From assembly GCA_963742725.1 (NCBI GenBank), contig CAVUMX010000004.1, forward strand, positions 434,001 to 498,000: 64,000 bases of DNA, read 5' to 3'. This stretch comes from CAVVAL01 sp963742725. GTDB taxonomy: Bacteria; Actinomycetota; Actinomycetes; Mycobacteriales; Cryptosporangiaceae. The translations under genes and the position numbers were made by a program. Below, in pieces: positions 53,973 through 62,824 of this stretch. Position 1 is the first letter of the stretch. Every line of letters begins with the position of its first letter. Under the pieces are notes generated by a model that saw only the letters and a list, made by a program, of their open reading frames with translations, did no database searches and was not told the origin of the DNA.

Positions 53973-56177
53973 ATGGCGACGACGCCCATGATCGCGACAG
54001 ACGCGGAACCGACGCGGGACGTATCCCCGCCGCCGGCGAGCCCGTGGTGGCAGCGGTGGGCACCGTTCGTGGTGGGCACCGCCGCCGTGGTGGGCATCCT
54101 GCTCGCCGCCGACACGGCTCCGCTCGATCTCGTCCGGTTCGCCGCCTATGCCGTGTTCGCCGTCGCGCTGCCGGGCACGCTCGTCTACCGGGCCCTGTGC
54201 CGGGAGCCGCACTCGTTCGTCGACGACGTGGCCATGGGCATCGCCGTCGGGCTGTGCCTGGAACTGCCCGCGTGGCTGGTCCTGGCCGCGCTCGACGCGC
54301 GCGAGTGGGCGTCGGTTTGGCCGGCCGCCGTCCTCGTGCCGTTCGCGGCCGTACCGCGACTGCGCCGGTACTGGCGGACCGCCGGCACGTCCGCCCCGCC
54401 GCTCGGATGGTCGTGGAGCATCGCCGCGATCGTCGTCTTCTTCACGGCGTACCTGTCGGTCGTGTTCCTGGAGCGCAACCCGGTCCTTCCCGGCACTGAG
54501 TCGACCCGGCAGTACCTGGACCTCGCGTACCAGCTGTCCCTGGCCGGCGAGGCGAAGCACCAGTTCCCGCTGGACGTGCCGCAGCTCAGCGGCGAGCCGC
54601 TGCTCTACCACTGGTTCGCCTACGCGCACATGGCGATGACCAGCCTCGTCGGGCACATCGACCTGGCGGTGGTGTCCCTGCGCCTCGCCGTACCGGCGCT
54701 GTGCGCCGCGGCCATCGTGCTGACCGGCGTCATCGGGTGGCGCCTCGCCGGACGTCCGTACGCCGGTGTCGGCGCCGCCCTGCTGTTCTGGGTGGTCGGC
54801 GAGATCACGTTCACCGACCCGGTGGCGTTCCCGTTCGGTACCCAGTCGATGTTCGTGGTCTGGCACGGCGTCTCGATGATCTACAGCTGGGTGCTGTTGC
54901 TGGCGCTGATCATGGCCGTCGTCAGTGCGCTGCGCACGCCGCGTCCGGCGACGTTCGTGCTGGTCGCCGTCCTGGCGCTGGCGTCGAGCGGGGCCAAGGC
55001 CAGCTCGCTGCCCGTCGTCCTGCTGGCGTTGGGGTTGACCGGCCTGGTCCGCCTGATCGCGGCCCGGCGGATCCCGTGGACGGTCGTGGGGCTCGGCGTG
55101 ATCGTCACGGCCGCGCAGCTGACCGCCGCCGCAGTGCTGTACCGGTTCAAGACCTACGGACTCGCTGTCGACCCGCTGGCGAACCTGGACGTCTTCCGGG
55201 ACTCCGGCATCCCGATGCTGGTCGTCTTCGGGGCGTTCGCCGCCAGCATGCTGGTCAAGTACGTCGGTGCGCTGCCGTTGCTGTGCCGGCCGCTCGACCC
55301 GGACCGGCTGTTCCTCATCGGGGGAGCGCTCGCCGGGCCGGCGCTCTACCTGACGATCAGCAGCCTCGCCTCCCAGTACTTCACGCGCGCAGGCTTCACG
55401 TTCGGCATGCTCGCGGCCGGCTGGGGATGGGTGCTGGTCCTGGACAGGTTCACGGCGTGGCAGCGGCGCGCGCTCGTCGCCGGTGCGGCCGTCCTCGCCG
55501 GTGTGCTCGTGGCCGTGCAGCTCGCGGTCGCCCCCGATCCGCTGAGCCGTGGGGCGGTCCGCCCGATCGCCGTGTGGGTGTTGGTGCTCGGGGCGACCCT
55601 CGCTGCCGGCGTGGTGATCTGGTACGGGATCCGCCTGGCCCGGCCCGGGCTGCGTGGCCGTGGCGTCGCGGTAGTGATGACGGCGGTCCTGGTCGCCGGG
55701 GCGCCCGCGTTCGTCATGGACATGGCCAAGTCGCGCCGGACGCCGAACGGCGGCGCCTACTTCAACGTCGACCTGCCGAAGTCGCGGGTGGACGCCGCCC
55801 GGTGGGTGCGCGACCACAGCGAGCCCTCGGATGTGCTCGCCACGAACTCGCACTGCATCTCCCTCGACGGGCCGTGCGCGCCGCTCGCCTTCTGGTTGAC
55901 CGCCTACGCCGAGCGCGAGGTGCTGGTCGAGGGCTGGGGGTTCGAGAAGTACGCCAGGCAGGCGGAGGTCGGCCCGGACTGGGTGCCCGATCCGCTGCCG
56001 GCCAACGAGCGCGCGTTCGAGGCGCCGACGCCGGACCTGCTCGCCGCGCTGCGGGACAACCACGGCGTGCGCTGGCTCGTCGTCGACCGGAAGGTCAAGC
56101 CTGAACCGGCGGCGCTGCGCGACCTCGCCGAGCTGTCGTACGACAACGGCCGCATCGCCGTCTACCGCCTGCGGTAA
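53973..56177 (+). CDS. Large polytopic membrane protein, glycosyltransferase-C-like
   Basis: 734 residues from ATG 53973; upstream in-frame codons would extend into the promoter region. About twelve hydrophobic helices span residues 30-590 (for example FVVGTAAVVGILLAADTA and GVGAALLFWVVGEIT). A soluble C-terminal domain begins near 600 (VDAARWVRDHSEPSDVLATN and AYAEREVLVEGWGF). An acidic-loop signature typical of GT-C (after helix 1) is not clear, but the helix count and C-terminal domain fit actinobacterial GT-C/DUF2298-type envelope proteins. It is the only plus-strand gene inside the eCIS region apart from the end genes. Confidence 0.65.
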   Translation: MATTPMIATDAEPTRDVSPPPASPWWQRWAPFVVGTAAVVGILLAADTAPLDLVRFAAYAVFAVALPGTLVYRALCREPHSFVDDVAMGIAVGLCLELPAWLVLAALDAREWASVWPAAVLVPFAAVPRLRRYWRTAGTSAPPLGWSWSIAAIVVFFTAYLSVVFLERNPVLPGTESTRQYLDLAYQLSLAGEAKHQFPLDVPQLSGEPLLYHWFAYAHMAMTSLVGHIDLAVVSLRLAVPALCAAAIVLTGVIGWRLAGRPYAGVGAALLFWVVGEITFTDPVAFPFGTQSMFVVWHGVSMIYSWVLLLALIMAVVSALRTPRPATFVLVAVLALASSGAKASSLPVVLLALGLTGLVRLIAARRIPWTVVGLGVIVTAAQLTAAAVLYRFKTYGLAVDPLANLDVFRDSGIPMLVVFGAFAASMLVKYVGALPLLCRPLDPDRLFLIGGALAGPALYLTISSLASQYFTRAGFTFGMLAAGWGWVLVLDRFTAWQRRALVAGAAVLAGVLVAVQLAVAPDPLSRGAVRPIAVWVLVLGATLAAGVVIWYGIRLARPGLRGRGVAVVMTAVLVAGAPAFVMDMAKSRRTPNGGAYFNVDLPKSRVDAARWVRDHSEPSDVLATNSHCISLDGPCAPLAFWLTAYAEREVLVEGWGFEKYARQAEVGPDWVPDPLPANERAFEAPTPDLLAALRDNHGVRWLVVDRKVKPEPAALRDLAELSYDNGRIAVYRLR

Positions 56178-56180
56178 CGC

Positions 56181-56232
56181 CGAAGCGTGCAGGATTTCGC
56201 GAGCTATAGGTCGCAAGATCCCACACGCTTCG
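56181..56232. terminator. Bidirectional hairpin terminator
   Basis: Two 22-base arms (56181-56202 and 56211-56232) are complementary at 18 positions around an 8-base loop, GCTATAGG. The hairpin begins 3 bases after the membrane-protein stop and ends 7 bases before the ATPase stop, between convergent genes. No U-run follows. Confidence 0.75.
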
Positions 56233-56239
56233 AGGGCGA

Positions 56240-58204
56240 TTACCGGACCAGGGCGTGGTACGGGCCGAACTCGCGTTCCAGGCAGAGACGCCCGAGCTTC
56301 CGGTACTCCCGCGCGATGGCCGTCACCAGGTGTTCCATCGTCAGCGACGTCCCGGCGTCCGCCGCGAAGTAGGCTGCCGCGACCGCCGCCGAGCGGATGT
56401 TGCCGCCGGACAGCTCGAACGCGTACGCGCAGAAGTCCAGGTCGAGGCCCGCCGCGCGGGGGACGGCCGGCCCGAGGCACCGCTCCCACAGGGATCGCCG
56501 CAGCGGCTCGTCCGGAACGGGGAAATCGGCGATGACGTCGAGTCGCCGCGTGAACGCCTCGTCGACGTTGGCGCGCAGGTTGGTGGTGAGGATCGCCAGC
56601 CCGTCGAACGACTCCATGCGTTGCAGCAGGTAGGCGCTCTCGATGTTCGCGTACCGGTCGTGGGCGTCGCGCACCTCGGACCGCTTGCCGAAGATGGCGT
56701 CGGCCTCGTCGAACAGGAGGACGCCGTTGACGCCGGCGGCCTCGGTGAAGATCCGTTCCAGGTTCTTCTCGGTCTCGCCGACGTACTTGTCGACGACCGT
56801 CGCGAGGTTGACCGCGTACAGGTCGAGACCGAGGTCGGCGGCGATGACCTCGGCGGACATCGTCTTCCCGGTACCGGAGTCGCCGGCGAACAGCCCGGTG
56901 ATGCCGCGGCCACGACCGCCGCCGGGCCGCATCCGCCACTCGTCGATGACGGTCTCGCGCAGCCGGGCGCGCGCGCACAGCTCCCGGAGCTGGGCCATCG
57001 TCGAGGCGGGGAGTACGAGGTCGTCCCAGCTGACGCCCGGTTCGATCCGGCGGGCGAGCCGTTCCAGCCCGGCGGCGTTCTCGGCGCGGGCGCCGACCCG
57101 CAGGTGCTCGACGTCCACCGGTGTCTGCGTCAGCGACGCGGCCAGCACGGCGGCGCGCGCCGCGCGGTGGATCTGCGCGGGGCCGAGCCGGAAGTGGGCG
57201 GTCGCCACGGCGGGGTCGATCCCGTCGGCCAGCGCTCCGTCCAGAGTGGAGCGCCACGCGGCGTCCCTGATGGCGCGGCTGACCGGCGGGGCCCCAGCCT
57301 GGAGCGGGGGGTGGTCGCTCCAGGCCGGGTCCCAGCCGGCCCGGCCGTAGATCAGCACGGGCACGGGGGCGCCGGTGAGCTGTCGAAGTACTTCTGGTGC
57401 CTGCTCGGCGAGCGGTTCCACCGGTCCGAGCACCAGCCCGCCGCGCAGGAGCAGCGCTTCGCGGATGAGGACGCGCGCCAGCCAGGCGGCGTCGGGCTGG
57501 GTGGCGAGCCGGTCGGCGTGCGCGTACACGGCCGCGCGCCCCGCTGCTTCGAGCGCCGCGCCGGCGAGCCCGGCCGCGCTGCCGCCGGGCTGTTCGCGCA
57601 GGTAGACGAGGTCAGCCAGCGGACCGCCGTCCAGCAGCGGCGGCGGCGGGGCCAGCACGGGGGCGAGCGCGGCGTCCGGACGGTCGTCGCCGAGCAGGTG
57701 CGCGACGACGCGGTCCGGCACCCGCAGCGCGCGGGTCAGGAACGACCGCTCCCGCTCGTCCACCTGGACCAGCCCCGTGACGACCAGCGGACCGTGCGGC
57801 CCTAGCCGGCCCCGGCCGCGGGCGTCCGCCTCGGCCAGGCCGCACAGCCGCAGGGCCAGGCCGATCGTGGCGCGGCGGCGGGTCACGTCGTCGTTGAGGT
57901 ACCCGTAGAGCTGCTCGAACCGGCTGTCGAGGTCCGGGGCGAGCGCGAGTAGCAGCAGTTCGACGTCCAGCGGGGTCAGGCCGGCGTCCTCAGCAAGCAA
58001 CTCCAGCCGGCCGGTCAGCGGCGCCAGCGACGGATCGGTGAACGGCGCGCGGGGAACGTCCAGCAGCTCGTCGATCGCCTCGTCGGACAGGTAGAGGCCA
58101 CGGAACGGGTCGTCCGGCGACGGATCGGTGCTGCGCCGCTGGTGGACGGCCTGGCGTACCCGGTGCTCGACGGCCGCCAGCCGTTCCCGCAGGTCGGCGG
58201 TCAT
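56240..58204 (-). CDS. eCIS AAA+ ATPase (Afp15-type)
   Basis: 654 residues. A long helical N-terminal region (1-410) with LYLSDEAIDELLD precedes one AAA+ module: Walker A GLFAGDSGTGKTMSAEVIA (about 440-458), Walker B GVLLFDEADAIFGKRSEV (about 498-515), sensor 1 LAILTTNLRANVDEAF and arginine finger RRLDVIADFP. This ATPase is invariant in eCIS and is thought to act in particle assembly, not in tube recycling. It overlaps the DUF4255 gene by 4 bases. Confidence 0.93.
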   Translation of the reverse strand: MTADLRERLAAVEHRVRQAVHQRRSTDPSPDDPFRGLYLSDEAIDELLDVPRAPFTDPSLAPLTGRLELLAEDAGLTPLDVELLLLALAPDLDSRFEQLYGYLNDDVTRRRATIGLALRLCGLAEADARGRGRLGPHGPLVVTGLVQVDERERSFLTRALRVPDRVVAHLLGDDRPDAALAPVLAPPPPLLDGGPLADLVYLREQPGGSAAGLAGAALEAAGRAAVYAHADRLATQPDAAWLARVLIREALLLRGGLVLGPVEPLAEQAPEVLRQLTGAPVPVLIYGRAGWDPAWSDHPPLQAGAPPVSRAIRDAAWRSTLDGALADGIDPAVATAHFRLGPAQIHRAARAAVLAASLTQTPVDVEHLRVGARAENAAGLERLARRIEPGVSWDDLVLPASTMAQLRELCARARLRETVIDEWRMRPGGGRGRGITGLFAGDSGTGKTMSAEVIAADLGLDLYAVNLATVVDKYVGETEKNLERIFTEAAGVNGVLLFDEADAIFGKRSEVRDAHDRYANIESAYLLQRMESFDGLAILTTNLRANVDEAFTRRLDVIADFPVPDEPLRRSLWERCLGPAVPRAAGLDLDFCAYAFELSGGNIRSAAVAAAYFAADAGTSLTMEHLVTAIAREYRKLGRLCLEREFGPYHALVR

Positions 58205-58881
58205 CGCGGGTGCCGGGTGCGCCGCATCGCCACCCGCGCCTCACCCTCCTCGGACGCCGAGTCGGGCACGGTGCCGTGGCCGACCCGGTCGTCGGCGCTT
58301 CCGTTGTCCAGGTCGGACATGTCGACGGACAGCCCCTCGCGGGCGGGCGGCGCGGCGGCCATCACGGCGGCCGCGTCGACCGGGGCGCTCACGACGATGT
58401 CCAGGGACGGCTTGAGTTCGCCGCCGAGCGCCGTCCACACGTCGGCGAACGAGCGGTCCTCGGGCGGCGGGAGGGCGACGGTCAGGGGGACGGGGAGCGC
58501 CAGTTCGGCGATCCGTCCGGACAGCAGCGTCGGCGGCACGGAGTCGTGCGCCAGGAAGCACATGAGCAGGGACGACAGCAGCCGGTGCTCGTCCTCCGGC
58601 CGCTGCGTCCACGCGGTGAGCAGGTACGACAGCTTGACGTAGCGGGGCGGGCGGTGCCTGGCGACGACGGTCGTGCCCCGCTCGTCGTACTCGTTGAGCA
58701 GGCCACGCGACCGCCGCCGCAGGTCCTCCCGCAGGTCGTACAGGTAGAGGTTGACGGTGGGGGCGTTACGACGGGCGGCCCAGTCCTTGGTGGGGGCGTC
58801 GAACACGACCTCCACGTCGGACCCCTGCAGCGCCTGTTCACGTACCAGGCGTCGCAGGGCCTCGTCGACCTCGTGGATCAT
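58201..58881 (-). CDS. DUF4255 / Pvc16-N-type tail terminator (cap) protein
   Basis: 226 residues. MIHEVDEALRRLVREQAL and NLYLYDLREDLRRRS with YVKLSYLLTAWTQRPEDEHRLLS are the DUF4255 (Afp16/Pvc16) hallmarks (core: LSYLLTAWTQRPEDEHRLL). This protein caps the distal end of tube and sheath. The C-terminal ~45 residues are acidic and disordered. It is the usual partner of the eCIS ATPase, and the two genes overlap here. Confidence 0.92.
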   Translation of the reverse strand: MIHEVDEALRRLVREQALQGSDVEVVFDAPTKDWAARRNAPTVNLYLYDLREDLRRRSRGLLNEYDERGTTVVARHRPPRYVKLSYLLTAWTQRPEDEHRLLSSLLMCFLAHDSVPPTLLSGRIAELALPVPLTVALPPPEDRSFADVWTALGGELKPSLDIVVSAPVDAAAVMAAAPPAREGLSVDMSDLDNGSADDRVGHGTVPDSASEEGEARVAMRRTRHPR

Positions 58882-58886
58882 CCGGT

Positions 58887-61877
58887 TCAGCCCCGCGCCA
58901 CGAAGTCCGGCGGGACGGCGGTGCGCTGCACCACCAGGAAATCGTCGCGGACGGCACCGAAGCGCAGGCCGCTCGCGGACAGGAACCGGGGACCGAGCTG
59001 GTCGCGGCGGAACACCAGCGCCTGGGCCTCGAACGACCCGTCAGGGCGGACGACCGTCACCCGCGACGCCGGGTTGATGCCGGACTGCCAGTCGAGGTTG
59101 ATGCTGACGCCGGGCGGGAAGTCCTTGCCGACGACCCGGGCGACCGACCCGGGCGGCCCCACGGCGGGGGCCACCGTCAGCGTCGGCTCCAGCACCTTCA
59201 GGGTGCTGGTCGCCCGGTCGTTGGCCGCGTTCTGGTCGGCGCCGGCCTGGCCGAACCGGGCGGTGACCTGGCCGGCCACCGGGGTGGTGATCTTGGCGCT
59301 CGGGCTGAGTGCGACGGTGACCTTCCGGGACGCGCCGGGTGCCAGCGGCCCGATCTCGCAGCTGGCGCCGGTGAGGACGCAGCCGGTCACGGTGCCGAGC
59401 GCCAGCGTGCGCGTCGGCAGGTCCGTGGCCAGCGTGACGCCCGTTGCCGGTGCCTGGCCGCGGTTGGTGACCGTGTAGGTCGCCACGACCGGGTCGCCGC
59501 CCTTGAAGCCGGTCGGCGTGGTGGCCATCGCCACCCCGACGTCACGGAACTCGACGTCGGGGAAGGTCACGACCACCGTCGTCTGGGCGGTGTTGTTGGC
59601 GGTGCCCAGGTCGAGGATCGTGCCGGTCACCGTGGCCGTCGGCGTGTACGTGCCGGTCTGCTGACCCGACGCGACGACGGTGAACACCAACGTGCCCTCG
59701 GCCGCGAGCGGGCCGGGCAGCTCACAGCTCAGTGTCGCGAACGAGCAGACCGCGCCGATCGTGGTCGGGGTGATCGACAGCGGAGCGAGCCCGGTCTGCA
59801 GGGTCAGCGCGCCCCGGACCTTGCGGGCGTTCGCCAGTCCCAGGTTGGTGACCGTGACCGTCAGCTCGGTGGTCTCGCCGACGACGATGTCCGCGTCGCT
59901 GGCCGTGACCGCGATCTCGAGGTCCGAGGCGGGCTGCCACACCGGCTGGTTCTCGTTGCCGACCGAGGTGGTCAGCCACTTGAACGTCGGCGTGCCGGCG
60001 GGCAGCGGCAGCGTGACGACGCCGATGTCCCGCTGCTGGCTCGGGCCGTGGATCGCCGAGAACGCGATCGACCTGGAGTCCGGCGCGAAGGCCGGGTACT
60101 GGAGCCCCGTGACCGGGTCGCCGGCCGGGAACGGGATCACGACGTCGGTGGCGGGACCGCTCGGCAGGTTGCCGGTCAGCGGCCACAGCCGGAGCGCGTT
60201 GTTGCGGTTGACGAGCAGTGCCTGGCCGCTGGGGGCGAGCCTGGGCTGCCGGTCGAACTGGACGGTCGGCGTGTCGTCGGCGCCGGTGATGTTGACCTGG
60301 TCGCCACCGTCGGACGCGCGTGCCGACCAGATGTCGGTGTCGAGACCGTCGAGCGGGTGGGCGGCCAGCGCCTTGAGCTGCGGCACCGGCGGCGACGCCG
60401 GCGGGACGACGTACCGGGCGAACATGATCCGGCTACCGTCCGCCGACCAGGTGGGCTCGCCGTCGAGGAAGCCGTTGTTGGGGGTGGTCGGCGGGGGCGG
60501 CGGCACCCGCAGCAGCTCGGCGCCCGTGGTCGCGTTGATCACGATGACGCGGTTGTTGCGGACGAACGCCAGCCGGGAGCCGTCCGGCGAGTACACCGGG
60601 TCGACGTCCTTCTCCGGGGCGCGCGGGCGGGTCAGGACGGTCGGGTTGACGGTCGTCGCGTCGGCGTTGATCGTGACGATGTCGGTCACGGTGCCGTTGC
60701 GGCGGCTGTAGGCGACCTTGCGGCCGTCCGGCGAGTACGTCGGCGCGTTCTCGAACTTGCCGTGCCGGAAGCTCAGCGAGCGGTCGCCGGTGCCGTCGGT
60801 CGCCTGGATGTCGCGGATCTCGCCCAGCTCGTCCACGGCCACGTGCGTGAACACGATCAGCGGGGGCTGCTCCGGGGCGTAGAACCAGGTCGGGTTGCCC
60901 TCGGGGTTGCGGTTGTCGTCGTAGACGAGCTCCGGCTCGGGCGACCCGCCGCCGATGTCGTCGACGGACTTGACGTACACGCCGCCCTCGGGGTTGAGGC
61001 GGCGGCTGTGAAACGCGATCGCGGTGCCGTCGGCGTTCCAGCTGGCCTGGCTCGCGTCCCAGTTCGGGACGAGGTTAGTGGCGGTGCCGGTGCCGTTCGG
61101 CGCGATCGACACGACGGAGGTGCGCGCCGGGTTGAGCAGCGACGTCCGGGTGAACGCGATGCGGTTGTGGTCGACGACCGGGTCCCACGCCGGCTGGATC
61201 GCGCCGCCGGATACGCCGGAGAACGTGATCCGGACCGGGTTGGCCTGCGCCGGCGACACCGTGACGGTGAAGATCTCACCGCTGCCGTTGACCCGGGTGC
61301 TGGTGAACGCGAGGCTCGTGCCGTCCGGCGACCAGGTCGGGGAGGTGTCCGCCGGGCGCGGCGTGCCGGCCGGTGCGGTCGTCACCTGGCGCAGCCCGGT
61401 GCCGTCCACGCCGACGATCCAGATCTGGGTGGCGCCGCCGCGGTCGGAGACGAACGCGACCGTGGAGCCGTCGGGGGAGAGGACGGGCTGGCGGTCGGCG
61501 GCGGCGTTGGCCGCGAGCCGGACCGGCGAGTCGGTGCCCGGCGCGAGGTAGAAGATGTCGCCCTTACGGTCCGCCCCGGCGCCGTTGGCGTTGGCCCGGG
61601 AGCTGACCCACACCAGGCCGCCGTTCGGGTCGGCGGACGCGTCGGAGTCGACCTCCGTCGGGCCGTTCTCGGTCGGGAACAGGGGCGTCTGCTGGCCGTC
61701 GATCGCATAGGCCAGTTCGTCGTGGTGCTCGCCCACGTAGGCGAGGCGTCCAGGGGCGGGTGGCGCCGCGGCGGCCGCGGGCGGTGCGCCCGCCACGACA
61801 GCCACGATCGGCAGGCCCGCGACCAGGATCGCCGCCGCCGCTGCCCTGCTACCACGTCGCGCGGATGTGCGTCGCAC
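58887..61877 (-). CDS. Secreted TolB-like beta-propeller protein with CARDB/DUF11 domains
   Basis: 996 residues from GTG 61877, chosen because GAGGAG lies six bases upstream, whereas GTG 61883 would abut the Shine-Dalgarno. A signal peptide with hydrophobic core (AAAAAILVAGLPIVAVVAG) and AAAAAPP cleavage region leads into at least six PD40/TolB-like blades (SPDGSTVAFVSDRGG, SPDGTSLAFTS, SPDGRKVAYSR, SPDGSRLAFVR, SADGSRIMFAR, APDSRSIAFSA). Then come two Ig-like CARDB/DUF11 repeats (about 655-880) and a C-terminal beta-rich domain with KDFPPG. The protein is predicted to be outside the membrane, so it may contact cell wall or targets. It lies 5 bases upstream of the cap gene in the same operon. 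Confidence 0.85.
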   Translation of the reverse strand: MRRTSARRGSRAAAAAILVAGLPIVAVVAGAPPAAAAAPPAPGRLAYVGEHHDELAYAIDGQQTPLFPTENGPTEVDSDASADPNGGLVWVSSRANANGAGADRKGDIFYLAPGTDSPVRLAANAAADRQPVLSPDGSTVAFVSDRGGATQIWIVGVDGTGLRQVTTAPAGTPRPADTSPTWSPDGTSLAFTSTRVNGSGEIFTVTVSPAQANPVRITFSGVSGGAIQPAWDPVVDHNRIAFTRTSLLNPARTSVVSIAPNGTGTATNLVPNWDASQASWNADGTAIAFHSRRLNPEGGVYVKSVDDIGGGSPEPELVYDDNRNPEGNPTWFYAPEQPPLIVFTHVAVDELGEIRDIQATDGTGDRSLSFRHGKFENAPTYSPDGRKVAYSRRNGTVTDIVTINADATTVNPTVLTRPRAPEKDVDPVYSPDGSRLAFVRNNRVIVINATTGAELLRVPPPPPTTPNNGFLDGEPTWSADGSRIMFARYVVPPASPPVPQLKALAAHPLDGLDTDIWSARASDGGDQVNITGADDTPTVQFDRQPRLAPSGQALLVNRNNALRLWPLTGNLPSGPATDVVIPFPAGDPVTGLQYPAFAPDSRSIAFSAIHGPSQQRDIGVVTLPLPAGTPTFKWLTTSVGNENQPVWQPASDLEIAVTASDADIVVGETTELTVTVTNLGLANARKVRGALTLQTGLAPLSITPTTIGAVCSFATLSCELPGPLAAEGTLVFTVVASGQQTGTYTPTATVTGTILDLGTANNTAQTTVVVTFPDVEFRDVGVAMATTPTGFKGGDPVVATYTVTNRGQAPATGVTLATDLPTRTLALGTVTGCVLTGASCEIGPLAPGASRKVTVALSPSAKITTPVAGQVTARFGQAGADQNAANDRATSTLKVLEPTLTVAPAVGPPGSVARVVGKDFPPGVSINLDWQSGINPASRVTVVRPDGSFEAQALVFRRDQLGPRFLSASGLRFGAVRDDFLVVQRTAVPPDFVARG

Positions 61878-62029
61878 GTGCACTCCTCAACGGGTCGTCA
61901 CTCAATCGGCAGCCGGCCGGCGCCAGCTTTTGAGCGTTGCCGGACACCCCTGGGTCGAGCACCCCCTCCGGGGCACCGTTTGGTGCCGGTGGGGATGCCC
62001 GTCCGGGCAGGTGATGCAGCGTTGCGGCG

Positions 62030-62653
62030 CTAGATCAGGCCGTGGCGGAGGGCGTAGGCGACGGCGTGCGACCGGTTCCGGAGCTGGAGGCGGTTCGTCA
62101 CGTCGTGCAGGACGTTCTTGACCGTCCGCTGGGAGTAGGCCAGCTTGGCGGCGATCTCGGCCGTGTCGAGGCCGTCGGCGACGAGGCGCAGCACCTCGAC
62201 CTCCCGGTCGGCGAGGCCGCTGAACGTGAGGCCGCGCGGGCTGAGTACCTGGCGCTGGAGGCGGCCGACCTGGTCGAGGAGCCTGCCGAGCAGGTCCGGC
62301 GGGACGGCCCCCTCGCCGGCCGCCGCGGACGTGATCACCGACACGAGCCGCTCGGGTGTCGCCTCGCTGCGGCGGATCAGACCGGCGGCGCCGGACTCGA
62401 CGGCCGCGACCAGATCAGCGTCGTCCAGCTGGGTCGCGACGAGGACCGCGCGTGCCGTGCCGCCACGGCTGACGGCCCGCAGGACCCGGAGCGTCTCGTC
62501 GGTTACCCGATCGGTCACCACGACGGCCACCCGGGCACTCGCCATTTCTTCCGGTGGCAGCACCAGGATCTCCGGGCGTGGCCGGAGCTGGCCGGCGACT
62601 CCTACCTGCGAGATCGGGTCGTCGGTGTGCACGAATACCGGAACTCGTTCCAT
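62030..62653 (-). CDS. LuxR/NarL-type response-regulator-like protein
   Basis: 207 residues. A shortened receiver-like domain (1-120; DDPIS acid pair near 11 but a degenerate LIRRSE in place of the conserved Lys) precedes a GerE helix-turn-helix (FSGLADREVEVLRLVADGLDTAEIAAKLAYSQRTVKNVLHDV; core: LADREVEVLRLVADGLDTAE). Such single-domain-like regulators commonly flank actinobacterial eCIS operons. It is divergent from the membrane protein running off the right edge and probably controls the ATPase-side operon, with no cognate kinase adjacent. Confidence 0.85.
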   Translation of the reverse strand: MERVPVFVHTDDPISQVGVAGQLRPRPEILVLPPEEMASARVAVVVTDRVTDETLRVLRAVSRGGTARAVLVATQLDDADLVAAVESGAAGLIRRSEATPERLVSVITSAAAGEGAVPPDLLGRLLDQVGRLQRQVLSPRGLTFSGLADREVEVLRLVADGLDTAEIAAKLAYSQRTVKNVLHDVTNRLQLRNRSHAVAYALRHGLI

Positions 62654-62824
62654 CTCTCTTACCCCCGTGACCCTTGGCGCACCCGACCGTCAGGTGCGTG
62701 GGCGGAGCATGACAGTGGGGTCTCAGCGTGCACTTAACGTGGACTCAACGGGCGGTTCAGCGTGCCCGAAGGTGTACCCGTCCGCACTGTTGACTCCCTT
62801 GACGGAGTTCGTACCGTCGCGGCC
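62654..62824. promoter_or_regulatory. Divergent promoter region with inverted repeat and repeated TCAGCGTGC
   Basis: The 171 bases between the LuxR gene and the rightward gene hold an inverted repeat CGCACC/GGTGCG (62678-62698, 9-base loop). Two TCAGCGTGC copies lie downstream of it, followed by a TTGAC element. These may be regulator and sigma-factor sites; none was verified. Confidence 0.4.
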
